DNA of 64,000 nt, from contig OY756143.1 of NCBI GenBank assembly GCA_963576785.1, positions 310,001-374,000 of the forward strand, given 5' to 3'. Source of the stretch: Chlorophyllum brunneum. Its lineage: Eukaryota > Basidiomycota > Agaricomycetes > Agaricales > Agaricaceae. The translations under genes and the position numbers were made by a program. Under the pieces are notes generated by a model. The model was not told where the DNA came from. It made no database searches and saw nothing but the letters and a program-made list of their open reading frames with translations. This document shows positions 12,391 to 24,009 of the stretch, one piece after another; the stretch's first letter is position 1, and every line of letters begins with the position of its first letter.

Positions 12391-13375
12391 TATAACCACA
12401 CAGAGAGTTTCTCCAGCAGTTGACACTTTTCCACCTCCAACAGAAGCTCTCTTGGCAAGGATTCTGACCAAATTGTGATTTCATTCGCGCCCAAATCTAG
12501 CGACTTGAGCGAGTCACGGTGACAGCTGAGGATCGAAGAAAAGAAGCGATCAACGACTTGAGGAGAGTTATCAAGAGGATGCAGTGGTTTTAATGCGATA
12601 TGTTCCGCCCCAGAGTACGACGAAAGATAATTCAGAACACCGGGCGGGTGAATAGCAAAGCCGTGGATGCTCTTGAGATGGATCTGTTCCGCCTGCAAGA
12701 TAGAGCAGATTTCACCGAAATTGGCAGCTGCAAAGGGATCGGGATCCCACCCGATTTCAAGCTTTTCGAGGTGTCGGAAGTGATGGATACACAAACGAAA
12801 ATCGGACGGCGTGGTCGTGACGTTGCGCAATTGAAGCCCCTTCAGCCTGAGTGGTTCATCAAGTTCAAGAGCCTCCGCGAACAAGTCTCCAAGGGTGACT
12901 GGACGAAAAGGTGACCCCAAAAGGGAACGAGGCGGGTATAAAGTATTGAATGCAAAGCTATCGAGCTCCGAACACCGGGATATCAAGCTAGCGATTTGGA
13001 ATTTCGTTGTCTGGCTCGGAGACGACAAGTTCTCCCAGCGTATTCGGATTGATCGCAAGGCGGATAATGGTTCAAGTGAAAAAGTAGATGGAGGGTTATT
13101 GCCAAGTAAGATTGAAAAGTTTTCAAGACGGTTCAGAGAGCCTAATTTCCCTATGAAATCGTTGACCCATTGCAAAGACCTGGCTGTGGCTGAGGGGCGG
13201 TATTTCCAGCTAAGAAAAAATACTCGGCATGAAAGACAACTTGATGTGGGGCAAAAATCTGACTCACGAGATGGTCCGTAGGTTTTCTGTGAGGGAAATT
13301 ACGCCATCAATCAACCCGAACCATGTCTCGTCTACCTCCCCAAACAACCCCATCCCGACCTCCAACTCTGTGACA
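12391..13375. repeat. Near-identical tract shared with 10216-11200 (copy 2)
   Basis: Partner of 10216-11200; see that entry. Beyond about 13375 the sequence diverges from paralogue 1 (for example ACATATTTGAAGACATCAGCC against ACATGTTTGAAGACATTAGCC on the plus strand), and before about 12391 as well. Confidence 0.75.
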
Positions 13376-13526
13376 TATTTGAAGACATCAGCCTTTCCCG
13401 TTTCAAGACAGAATGTTATTTCCTGGCATCGTCGCGTTGTCCACCGGGTATCGTCGGACTTAAACTTGGAGAAGAGGATAGGGCAAAGCAATTCATCGAG
13501 TCTTCTACAGATGAGCCTGAGTCGAC

Positions 13527-13531
13527 CTAAA
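13527..13531. repeat. Target-site duplication CTAAA of the solo Copia LTR
   Basis: CTAAA at 13527-13531 is repeated at 14103-14107, directly flanking the LTR. A 5-bp duplication is the usual size for Copia/Gypsy integrases. Confidence 0.85.
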
Positions 13532-14102
13532 TGTTGAGGAAACGACCGTAATGAGTTGTTTGCTGGGGGCAGCAGTAAATGCAGTGGGAGAGAATGTAGG
13601 GTCTACTCACTGAGATAATAAGCTTCTATCTGATACCTGTAGAAAGGTAATTTGGATAGACAGATATTAGTAATGAAGTGGTCAGTGTCAGAGGTAGATA
13701 AGTTGTAGTTGAGTAGATCGAGACTGGTGTTGTACTCAAGAAGATAAGCAATGATGAAGAAGTTGTTCAATTGAACAAGATACAGAACTAGGTCTGTTAC
13801 ATGGGGTTTATATACATATTGTAACATAGGCGAGTCATACTACATAAAATACTAGTAATACATACATTGTTCCTTATGACTCCTTTTAACTGCAGTGTAG
13901 TGCCTGCGGAGTACTGCAGAACATAGTATCTAGTCATTGGTACTATGTAGAATAATCTATCAAGTACTTATGACTCTTATTGTATGCAGAGCAACTCATA
14001 GGAAGTTACTACGGATTGAAGTTACTGGAAAGTAACGGATCAGTCTATTATTATCATAATGACTTCATAGTCTATTTCTAGAATATGTCCAAAACTTCAA
14101 CA
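13532..14102 (-). mobile_element. Solo Copia LTR inserted in an F-box gene
   Basis: 571 bp. In its own orientation (minus) it begins TGTTGAAG and ends CCTCAACA, so the termini form the inverted repeat TGTTGA...TCAACA. It contains a TATA-like GTATATAAACCCC. It matches the 3' LTR of the Copia element at 19216-19797 over its whole length but is clearly diverged from it. A 75-codon open frame in it (13603-13827) is also open in the other copy. With no internal region and a perfect target duplication, it is a solo LTR left by LTR-LTR recombination. Confidence 0.9.
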
Positions 14103-14249
14103 CTAAAGTCTCCCTTCGCCCAAAGGAATCTGTGCCAGTGCACTGTGTACATTGAATATCACTCTTTTCATAATTATTAAAGGGTGAAAACACACCAAAT
14201 CTATGATCTGCAGTATGACCTTGTTCAGGAGACTGTCAAAAGACGATAT

Positions 14250-14789
14250 TAGGAAGGAAATGAGGCTTGTTTAGGGTACACGAGAAATCCATGGATGGTT
14301 TCTCATGCATGCATGATTATTAACTGAGGGTGGCAGAATAGAATTTTGGTTGGAAACTATGGAAAGCGGGAGCACCTTGCTGCCAAGACTTACCGCTTTT
14401 GGCAGAGACCCCAGGAACTTCGTCACACGACACACCATGTCAGACATAAAAAACATATTAAACTTTTTTCAATATATTTATGAGTCCACAACTGATTATT
14501 GCGCAAATGTGACATAGCACCTTGTAACACTCTATATTGCTATGTACCAACATGTACTAAAATATATGGACCAAGAAAAATTATATTCCATGCTACTTCT
14601 GTGCAAACATGTAAGACACTTATCATAAGATGTCACATCACATACCTGTGATAATGAAAGATATACATTCAGTCTCTCGAGACAAGAACTATATAAAGTA
14701 CCTGTGATAATACAAGATATATACTAAGTAGATTATTAGTATAAATAGTAACAGTAGGTAAAATTATTATGTCTGAACCTTGAACCTAC
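14250..14789. other. AT-rich stretch without recognised gene
   Basis: Between the F-box remnant and the ORF3 remnant the sequence becomes AT-rich. Short open frames exist but none resembles a known protein. Probably old repeat debris. Confidence 0.4.
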
Positions 14790-15404
14790 ATCAGAGGTTA
14801 CAACAAGTTTCCAGAAGTAATACCACTTGTCCCACCACCACAATCCAATGTCACCATTATCGATTCTCTACTTTGACTAGCCTGGAAATATGCACCATAC
14901 TTACATGTATGTGACACCGATGGACTCTACTTATGCACCATTGAGAACAACCTCTATGGCTTCTGGAATAACGGTTGGAAAGCACAACCGACTACTGAAG
15001 AAACTATACAGTACATCTACCCCTACATGTACACTCGCAGTCCAGTGCTCGAAGTGCTCATTCACCAACAAATTGCCAATGGAATCTATTGCATAGAAAT
15101 GTAACCTAAAGACTTATCACCAGACAACAAACCCACTGTACCCAGTAGTGACAGTGATGACTCTCCCCATCTGCTATTGCAATCTACTCGAGCCTTTGTT
15201 GAGTCATCCAAGTCCTATCTCTCCAAAGAACCAATCACATCTACATTATCCCTATCATCTGACTCCAATCATCCTATGGATGTAGTTCTTCCATCACCAC
15301 CGTCATCGTCATCATCTTCTACCACTTCATCTTACATGTCTTGTGACTGTAGCTGTTCCAATGAATCTCCATCATCATCATCTGAGATCTCTGAGGATGA
15401 GTAA
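14790..15404 (+). pseudogene. C-terminal part of chromovirus family C ORF3
   Basis: In one frame this reads KFPEVIPLVPPP...WKYAPYLHVCDTDGLYLCT...NNGWKAQPTTEET and then a Ser-rich tail ending SPSSSSEISEDE with TAA 15402-15404. The same protein is encoded on the minus strand at 29961-31073, and its last residues recur at both edges of the N gap. The frame holds a TAG near 14880 and a TAA near 15102. Where the other copy has TGA (QST-stop-AFVES), this copy has CGA (Arg). Function unknown. Its position just upstream of the family C LTR makes it the third ORF of that retroelement. Confidence 0.6.
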
Positions 15405-15690
15405 GCACTCATCCGTTTCACCACCATCAGTTTCACTTCGCTTTATGTTTAGCTGTTTCATCTTTATCAGTTTCACGTTTATCTTTAGTAGTGTTTTACC
15501 TTGAAGTTTCATATCTATCAGTTTCACATTGTGAAATGTGTTTCAGTCTCATTATCTATACTCTGTAGTATTTATAGAAAAGAAGTAGTTAGTATAAATA
15601 GCCAACTGTATTAGGAAGTCAAAGCTTAAGCTTTGATCTTCTATAGGGATAGCTTTCTTGATTACCCAAGAAGAGTTTCCATTAACAGTT
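15405..15690 (+). mobile_element. Truncated LTR of chromovirus family C
   Basis: Homologous to 29700-29960 and to the LTRs beside the N gap. It contains three ATCAGTTTCAC repeats (15426, 15466, 15517), a TATA-like GTATAAATAG (about 15591), and then the AAGCTTAAGCTTTGATCTTC segment that pairs with the primer binding site in intact copies. Similarity stops near 15690, so the 3' part of the LTR is missing. Confidence 0.6.
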
Positions 15691-16284
15691 ACTGAGAAAA
15701 CTCCCACCAACTGTCTATGTAAAAGGAAACAAGATGTATGAAAATGGACAGAAACAAATATAGGAAAGGTTGGTTGATAGGTCCAGAACAAAAATAAGCA
15801 TAATCAGTAAGTGATCCTCTATGCAAACTGAAAACCTAAGCTAAGGTAGTATTACATCCTAAAACAGGCATACAGTTTACCAGTTGTAACAAGCAGGTAG
15901 TATACCCAACCCAATTGCCTCACCTCTTTCTCCACTTTAAATACTCATTAGCCAATGTAAATAAAGCAAATGGCTGAACCACTGTCCCAAAAAGCTCCAT
16001 AACCTTTACAGTTCTTGGTTTCTTTGTAGACACCTTGAGAATTGGACATTCTGCTTCTATTCCCTATAGGTTGGTGACCTGAACTTAGGATATAACACAA
16101 AAATTGACATCTTGAGGTATGGACTGCTACTGTGGCCCCAACTGGTGAGGTGGGCTGGTCTTTTGGGAGGGAAAAGGCCTTTGGTTGTACTGGTGACATC
16201 AGTATGAATAGTTTCTTGGTGGTAGTTGCATACTGACATTGATCCAGATAGGAGAAGCACCCATCACAGCCCTTATGAGCTATC
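15691..16284. other. Unrecognised repeat debris
   Basis: No coding region recognised. Minus-strand open frames of 67-83 codons overlap one another and match nothing I know. The stretch lies between fragments of two LTR families. Confidence 0.35.
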
Positions 16285-16522
16285 CATTACAACCTTAGTC
16301 TAGGACTCAGGTTGCAAGTCTTTGGATAAAAACAAGGAAGTAGAGAGAAGAGAAAGGAATAATACAATTGAAGTGTAAGAAATACATCAAGTATTGCTAT
16401 ACTTTATATACTAGTAGTGGTTACTAAGAATAAGGAAGCAGAGTAACAGAGTCATAGGAGACAAGTAGAATGAGTCAGAGAGAGTACAGCTTTAAGGAGT
16501 GAAACAAGAGATGAAACAGATA
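16285..16522 (-). mobile_element. LTR fragment of chromovirus family B
   Basis: Read on the minus strand this matches most of the 305-bp family B LTR, including TATATAAAG and the CTAGACTAAGG end. The terminal TCATAACA is decayed, and the first ~75 bases of the LTR are missing where Copia sequence begins at about 16523. Confidence 0.7.
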
Positions 16523-19215
16523 TGGTGCATAGATTATGCAATACATATCTATAATAAAATACTGGTATCATGTCTCATGTGGAAAACACTACATGAAGTG
16601 TTAAATCAGAAGATTCCAGACATTTCCAAAGAGAGAGTCTTTGGCTACAGTGCTTATGTCTTTCTCCCAAAAGAGATAAGAGACAGTAAACTGACAGTGA
16701 AGTCAGAACTCATGATCTTCCTTGGTTGGACATCAGATAGGAAGAACTACTGTTTCATGAGGCAATTAAATGGAAATGTAATTTATACATCACCAATAGC
16801 CATATTTAGTAAAGAGCACTTCCCAAAATGTATTGGGAAAAGAAGAGAAGAATGGATGAACCAACCATTATCTTCTACTTCTCGAAGTACACCTTCAGAA
16901 GTAATCATCTTCTATGCACCAGATCCTTCTACTGGTCTACTTTTAAATAGACCACCAAGTCCTATTTCCCAAACTTCTCCCAATAGTTTTCCAGAGGATA
17001 GGACTTATAGATCTGTTCATGGACATATTCCAACTCCTTTTCCTGAACCTGATAAAAATAAAGGAAAGAAAAAAGCAACAAATATTGATACAGATGTTTA
17101 GGAGGAGTGGGATAGTGTTGTGCAAAATATTCTCTTTCCATCAAGAGAAGCACAAACACTAGAAAACAATGACAGTGATGGGTTGTCATATGCTGATCCA
17201 CCCAATCACCCTGAAGGTTTGAACTATCTACCTTCTCATAGAGATGATCCAGATGTACAACTGTTCATACCCTATTCCCCTGTCAAAGATGATCAGGATG
17301 CTGGTCCTTCTGTACCATGAGGTAACTTGGATTGAATACTGGTTCCTGTAATACCTCAGAGACCACAAAGAACTAGAAGAGTACCTGAACATCCAGAAAA
17401 CTTCTATGGTTCTATAAAACACCTAACCAAAATTCTCCAGAACTATGAGAGATATGAACCTCCTAAATCAAAACTAATGAGTTCTACAAGTAGACTTGTT
17501 AGACAAATTTGATCAGAGGCTCCTAGACCTGGGATAATTGATAAATGTTCTCAGCATGAAGCTTCTACAATAGAAGACTTATGCAAAGAAGGAGGAGTAG
17601 GGATGATTTATTACCTGTGCACTCAAAAAGTTGAATCCCCATTAGTTCCTATTTCTTTCAAGGATCTAGATCAACTACTACCAGAAGAGAAATCTAAATG
17701 GTGGAAAATGTGCTTAGAAGAGTTAAATTTGCTCAAAGAAAGACATGTTTATGACTTAGCTAAACTTCTGCCTGGAAGAAAAGTGGTCAAAAATAGATGG
17801 GTCTTTACGCCCAAGTCAGATGGTCGATACTGTACTCGACTAGTAGCAAAAGGATTCTCTCAGATAGAGAGGATTGATTACGATGAACTATTTTTACCAG
17901 TAGTCCATTATGAGACAATGCAACTCATATTTGCAGTTGCTGCCCTCAACAATTGGAAGATGCTCAGTTTAGATGATAAAACTGCTTATCTCTATGGAAA
18001 ACTAGATAAAGAACTCTACATGGAACTTCCAGAAGGTTTTAATACAGGACATGGTAATATGGTTTGAGAATTAAACTGAGCCATTTATGAACTAAAGCAA
18101 TCTGGATGACAATGGTAGAAGGAATTGACTAAGTTAATGACCAACCTAGGATTTGTCTGATCCAAATTAGATGCTGGAGTCTATTATTACTACAATCCAG
18201 AAACCAAAGAGCTTATTATAGCTCTTGTCTATGTAGATGACTCAATGTTTGTCGGAATCTGAGGCTCTAGACTTTTTTGAGAGAAGAAAGCACTCTTTAT
18301 GAAGAAATGGGAATGCCAAGACCTTGGTCCTACTACAGAGTTTCTTGGGATGAAAATTTTGCAAAATCCTATAAACTGATCAATCATCCTAGACCAAATG
18401 GATTATCTAGAAAAGGTTCTTGATCAATTTAAAGTTCTTGGAAAAGAAGAAATCCCATTACCAAGTAGATTTATCTTCAAATCCAATATGGGAAAAGCAA
18501 TACCTGACTTTATAAAGAGGTATCAACAATTAGTAGGATCAGTAATGTATCTGATGATAGGCAGTTGGCCCAACATAGCCTTTGCCACTGTCAAGTTATC
18601 ACAACATATGACCAATCCCACTAAAGCACATTATAATGCAGGCTTACATTTGCTAAAGTACCTTAATACTACTTGCAAATATAAAATTACCTATAATGAA
18701 GGTTCTATGCAAGGCCTTAATGCGTTTTCCAATTCTGATTGGGCTGGTGATCCAATTAGTCACAAGTCTGTAACTGGATATTTCTGTTTATTAGCCAGCA
18801 GAGCAATTGCTTGGCTAAGTAGAAAACAGAAAACTATTGCATTATCTTCCACAGAAGCCGAATATATGGCTTTGTCAGATTGTAGTTGACAACTTATTTG
18901 GACTGTCAATTTATTGGAAGAAACTGGAATCCAACAATTGGCCCCTTATCTCTTCAGTGATAATGAAGGTTCAATATTTTGGGCCAAAAATCCAGTAACA
19001 GAAAAGCAATCAAAACATGTCGACATCAAATACCATTACATTTGTGATTTGATTGAGGAAGGAAAGATTGAAATATTCTCTGTGAAAGGCACAGATAACC
19101 CTGCCAATATCCTCACAAAGAATTTAGACAAAATCAAATTCAATCTATTCTGACCTTGTCTTGGCTTGATATTCAAGTGAATGAAAACTCTACATTGATC
19201 TAGTACAAGGAGGAG
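16523..19215 (+). pseudogene. Decayed Ty1/Copia pol (integrase C-part, RT, RNase H)
   Basis: Integrase C-part: HEVLNQKIPDISKERVFGYS and KSELMIFLGWTSDRKNYCF (about 16590-16770). A linker follows, then RT: WWKMCLEELNLLKE, KVVKNRWVFTPKSDG (about 17700-17830), and the catalytic LVYVDDSMFVGI (about 18222-18260). RNase H: FSNSDWAGDPISHKSVTGY and ALSSTEAEYMALSDCS (about 18727-18888), and SKHVDIKYHYICDLI (about 19011-19055). About a dozen in-frame stops interrupt it. Many are TGA where related elements have Arg, for example in QSG-stop-QW and DCS-stop-QLIW. A purine tract AAGGAGGAG abuts the 3' LTR. Gag, protease, the N-terminal integrase and the 5' LTR are absent, replaced by a family B LTR fragment. 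Confidence 0.85.
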
Positions 19216-19797
19216 TGTTGAAGTTTGGACATATTCTAGAAATAGATATGAGGTCATTATGATAATAATAGACTAATCCATTACTTTCCAGTAACTTCAA
19301 TCCATAGTAACTTCCTATGAGTTGCTCTGCATACGATAAGAGTCATAAATGACAATTGGTACTTAGTAGATTACTCTACATAGTTCTAATGACTAGTATA
19401 CATGTTCTGCAGTACTCTGCAGGAGCTACGCTGCAGTTAATAGGAGTCATAAGGAACATTCTATGTATTCCCAGTATTTTATGTAGTATGACTCATCTAT
19501 GTTCTTACATGTATATAAACCCCATGTAGCAGACCATGTTCTGTATCTTGTTCAATCAAACAATCTCTTCATCATTGCCTATCTCCTCGACTACAACCTA
19601 AACACAGACCTACTCAACTTCAGTCTTTCCACTACAGACCTCAACCGGTTCATTAATAATATCTGTCTATCTGAACTACCTTTCTATAGGTATCAGATAG
19701 AAGCTTATTATCTCAGTGAGTAGACCCTATGTTCTCTCCCACTGCATTCACTGCTGCTGTCCCAGTAACAACTCATTATGGTCATTTCCTCAAAACA
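19216..19797 (+). mobile_element. 3' LTR of the decayed Copia element
   Basis: It starts TGTTGAAGTTTGGAC directly after the purine tract and ends near CCTCAAAACA (19797). It is homologous to the solo LTR at 13532-14102 in inverted orientation. It includes a TATA-like GTATATAAACCCC (about 19510). The 3' end is set by alignment to the solo LTR and is uncertain by a few bases. Confidence 0.8.
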
Positions 19798-20378
19798 AGC
19801 AGCATAAGTGCTCTGGGGAGTGCCTATCACCTGCAAACCAAAGAAGACATGGTTGGACAACAACAAATGCAGAATACATTTGGTACAGCCACCCACTATT
19901 CTACAGTATGTGAGGAGTAACCCAGACCATACTTCTGAAGCACTACAAGAATGCTTGGGAGAAACATTATCGAAGCATCCTTCCTTCCTTTGCTGTAATT
20001 CCACAAGCTCCTCTTAGTGAAGATGGAGTTCCAATCAATTTTTTCATGGATGACAACTACCCAACCGAGGCATGCTGGGCCTCTTTTGTCCCCAAAGACC
20101 CCAATAAAATAACCTTCATCTTTCCTCAACAAGAAATTCCCTTGTTCAGTGACACTCTTGCCTCCTTGTGGTCCCTCCATCTTACAGAGGTTGGTGCTCC
20201 TATGTTCTCTGCCAGACCAGCAATTGTTCCAGCCAGTAGTGTCCCAGTCAGCTCCTAGCCTCAGGCCTTGTCTCTCCCATCATAAGGCTATGGAGGCACA
20301 GCCGAAACTAGCACTCAGGTACCCCTATATCTCCAGGTGCCTGAATGTATAAATCCTCCACACTCCTAACCCTCTACC
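19798..20378 (+). other. Unrecognised coding-like sequence
   Basis: One plus-strand frame (20046-20258) reads MDDNYPTEACWASFVPKDPN and continues open for 70 codons. Upstream, the same region reads KNAWEKHYRSILPSFAVIPQ without stops. It looks protein-coding by composition but I recognise no domain. Confidence 0.3.
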
Positions 20379-20774
20379 ATGGCCACCCACTTGCCAACAG
20401 GCAACCTCCATGCTTCTGGTCTCCCCGCTGTCATCCTACCTGCCAAATATGAACCCAGGGATGGTGTGACTATGGAGGAAAATCCTGAGATCCAGTATCT
20501 TTGCCAACATGATCTTGGGTATATGATAACCTTGCCTTATCCTTGTATTCCAGGTGTACTTGTTCCTCACTATGCCAACCTTCAACCTGATGCCCACAGG
20601 TCTTTCTGCGTTCTGTTTGTGGATAACCCAGAGTTTAACTATAGGAAAAACATAACTGGCAATGTGGCATTTATGCAGCATGAGCTTGACCAAGAAACCT
20701 TCTACAAAATATACAAGGAGATGCCTAAATCCATCAAGAACATCCACACTTTGAAGGGGAAAACACAGGCATAG
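20379..20774 (+). CDS. Hypothetical protein, 131 residues
   Basis: ATG-initiated open frame ending at TAG 20772-20774. It begins MATHLPTGNLHASGLPAVIL and contains the Pro/aromatic-rich segment MITLPYPCIPGVLVPHYANL. No signal peptide, zinc finger or catalytic motif is visible. It follows another open stretch and lies upstream of a family B-like LTR at 22019, so it could be a fragment of an accessory ORF of a further LTR element. That is inference only. Confidence 0.3.
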   Translation: MATHLPTGNLHASGLPAVILPAKYEPRDGVTMEENPEIQYLCQHDLGYMITLPYPCIPGVLVPHYANLQPDAHRSFCVLFVDNPEFNYRKNITGNVAFMQHELDQETFYKIYKEMPKSIKNIHTLKGKTQA

Positions 20775-22018
20775 TACTATTCCTAGGTAAGTGACACAGA
20801 CCTATGCATATTCTAGTCTGTTGAAGCTGAGCAAGAGCATAGTTGAATCTTCCTATTTTGATGTCCAAGAAGAGCCAGTGGAAGGTCAAGTATATGGCCT
20901 ACAAGCAGTTCATTTGTGTTCTGCTTGACCCTAGAACGGAGCGGGATGAGAAAAACCTTGCAAACATTATCAGTGAAACTGATCTGATCCTCGGAGGGAT
21001 CAATTTCTCCACCTCATTTCTGTGCATATATTTGCTCCTGTACAAACTCATTTTTTACCCTCTGAAGCTAATCATAGGGATTCCCTTAGTATGGTATCAG
21101 AAACAGTGCAGGAATATTACAATCACCTTGTTAAGCTCAGTTAGACAGTCTCAATCTGGCCCAGTCTGCGAGACCAGCTGTAGGGCAAACTGTACCCTTT
21201 ATCACCAGCTGGAGATTTGTGCACTCTCAATGAATGATTCTTACCCATTGTGGTGCACTATTGCCTCTAACCCCATTGATGTTGCAGATAAAATCACAAA
21301 AGGTGCCGTTGATGCTCAGTTTTTTGGGAATTCTCACAAGTGGTTCTTTTGGTAGGACAACTCCGTATGATACTGAGGCATGAATATAGTACCCATGGTG
21401 AGCACGTTGTAATACCAGGGATCATGTGCAGTATGGAGAGAACCTGTCAGCAGTTAGAGAAGGAGAAGAGAACTTGGGGTACTTCTGGCCATAGTTTTAT
21501 CCAGCTCCAGTAGTTTATTCAGCTATATATCCCAACCTTTATGCACTTTGGTAAACTGCATGCAATTATTGTCGATAGCTTCCTTATGTTCACAGCATCT
21601 ACCAAGCCCATTGAAGGTAGCAATCATCAATTCAACATTGAATGGGCATGACTCATAATACACCTGGCCAAGCTTTAGTAAGTTTCTAATTATCTAACTT
21701 AATGAACCTGGCTAAAGTATTCTATCCTTCTTCCCCAAATAGAAATCCCCCATATGTGGGCCCAGTTTTAGAAAACCCAAGACCCAAAGACATGATCTGC
21801 TGCATTGATTATACCACAGAATTCTATGAATTTGTTCTGAAAACAGTAGGAAAGCTGATAATACTGACAAAAAAGCAGACAGGATGCTTTTTCTTGGCAT
21901 AGGTCACTGCTGCAACCACCACCTGCCTATCCTACCATATAATAATTATAATATAAGAAATATTGTAGTTGAGAAAAGTACAAGTATAATATCTGTTTAT
22001 ATTACTGGGTATGATTAG
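20775..22018 (+). other. Unrecognised sequence with a 170-codon open frame
   Basis: A plus-strand open frame ending at 21355 includes KKSQWKVKYMAYKQFICVLL and a hydrophobic stretch (FLCIYLLLYKLIFYPLKLII). A different frame over the same DNA also looks protein-like (SIVESSYFDVQEEPVEG). I cannot decide which, if either, was real. From about 21360 to 22018 nothing is recognised. Confidence 0.25.
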
Positions 22019-22245
22019 TGTTATAAACTATAGATAACCCATTCATTCCTATCATATGCCTGTTACCTTGTGTACCATCATTTCACTCTATCTGTTTTAT
22101 CTCTTGTTTCACTCCTGATCATTATGCTCTCCTCTGCTTGTTTACTCTTCTTCTATGACTTGTTTACTCTGCTCCTCTTATTATTAGTTACTACCACTAG
22201 TATATAAAGTATAGTAATACTTGATGTGTCTGCACTTAATCATTT
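22019..22245 (+). mobile_element. Diverged LTR of family B type (partial)
   Basis: It begins TGTTATAAACTATAG, against TGTTATGAACTATAG in family B. It follows the family B LTR through ACCACTAGTATATAAAGTATAGTAATACTTGATG, given here in part only, to about 22245, after which similarity ends. The TATA-like box and its surroundings are the best conserved part. Confidence 0.6.
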
Positions 22246-24009
22246 TTTGCAGGAGCATGAGTATGTCATGTCATTGTAAACATACAGTGACTGGACAGTC
22301 TTTTGTAAGCACTATGTATATCAGCACATGCAGTTTCTGGGACATGTTTTGCTGCTGTAAATTTTCCTGTTATATTTGGTATACATGTTCTCAAACTATA
22401 TGTACTCTGTGCCATCATGTTTTGCCCTATCAATACAGCACATATACTGCACATAACTTGCCATAGCTCTTGTCAATGACCAATAATGTGACCAAACATC
22501 TAAACAGTATCAAGAAGACAGATTTTGTTAATCTTATACAGTTTATCCTCTTGTAAAGAGGATCACATCATAAAAATCCTTAACAAGATGAGTTTTTCTA
22601 GCTTTTGATGCTGTACTGTGTGAAATTTACCTACATTATTTGTGCTGTCTATTACTTTTATCTCCACCAGACCTGCTTACTTTCTTAAGTGATTTATTGT
22701 ATTTGCATCTATTATCATTTTGTACTTTCTAACTATGTAACTAGCTCCACAGTATATTATTCATCTAATATTTGACATCGAGACTGCACCCTCTGACTCA
22801 CATTATGCACCTTTCCCTCATGTATTTCATGAGCTGACTAATTACTGTTGCTCCAATTATGCTACTAGACACTACTAAGCAATTGCAGTGTTTCAAGGGA
22901 TTTCATAGTCATTACTAACTCATTATGCCTATTATTATACATAGATCTTAGGGTTTGCAACCTAGACATTTAGTATATAAGCAGCATGCATTCTCTTCTG
23001 TTTTCTTTAGACAATCTACTTGATTTCTACTAACTCATTCTACTCAACTTTCATAGCAACTCTTAGTAACTTTTTCATTCTAACTAACCACTATCAGTAA
23101 GTCAGATTATCTGTCCATTACTGCATAGATATTGTGCTGTTCAACAGCATCTCTTATTTCTCCTTTTGCAGTATGAACATGGACATGAGTGAGCTACTCA
23201 AAGTATTTCCCTCTGTTCCTTCTCTCTGCAATTCTAGCAACAGTAATGAACAGTCTGAAATCCATTACAAGCAAAAGCAATGCAGCAATAAGACTGGCTA
23301 TTAGTATCACAGGGTAGACAAGGAGGAGCCCAGCATAGATGGCTGCCATCATGTTTGCACAATCCTGACCAACCAGGATTCTTGTTATTACATCAGTAAC
23401 CTACAAGGTTTCACCTTCTCAAATCAAACTATTGATAACAACTTGTACTCAAAAAAGATCACCAGCTTACAACCAAATAAAATGCTTTTGTTATCAAATA
23501 TACTATTACTATTGTAGGGAGAACACTATAAAATACCATATATGCTGTATTTAGAGACAAAACTTGGGAATCAAATTCAAAAATCTACTGTACTTTCAAT
23601 TTTGCTAATGAGTAGATGCAAAGAAAAAAGAATTTAGCCAGCTGCACATAAGAACAATGCTATTAACACTAGCTCTACCTAGTCATGTCCTGACCCTTAC
23701 ACCATTCCAGCCAAACCACAATAGCAAAGGACCAAACAATTCTGTAGGATATTAACCCCACAATTAATATGGCAAACTCACAATTACTTTACCTTGATAG
23801 TGGGATGAAACAGATGACCTATATAGACAAAGAGTAGTGGCATGGGAGTACTTCCAACAACCAAACTTCTACTCTAATCCCATAGATCTAAGATTTCCAA
23901 AGAATATGATACAACCCCATAGAATAGAAGCCCAAGGTTTAGTAATCTTGGGTGATTTGTAAAATCAAAGTTAACTATGGACTGGAATTTTCCAAGAAAT
24001 ACTTTTACC
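22246..24009. other. AT-rich gene desert
   Basis: No gene recognised. A TATA-bearing, pyrimidine-rich segment at about 22970-23110 resembles the promoter part of an LTR but matches none of the LTRs in this window. The rest looks like degraded repeats. Confidence 0.35.

Larger units (their letters stand above)
12091..14249 (-). pseudogene. F-box/LRR-like protein, tandem paralogue 2, split by a solo LTR
   Basis: It has the same four-exon plan as its neighbour. The last exon begins WLETARRLPRLRRFTCPVIN and ends ELHFNAETFHLHTI with TAG 12091-12093. It is quite different from the last exon of paralogue 1, whereas the long third exon is almost identical. Exon 2 (CRRLDELLCPILFSKF) is interrupted at 13531/13532 by a 571-bp Copia solo LTR. 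The remaining part of exon 2, intron 1 and exon 1 lie beyond it at about 14108-14249. The expected start codon there reads ATA (14247-14249), followed by SSFDSL. With the insertion and the lost start, a full protein cannot be made. The reading frame downstream of the LTR is otherwise clean, so loss is recent. Confidence 0.8.
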
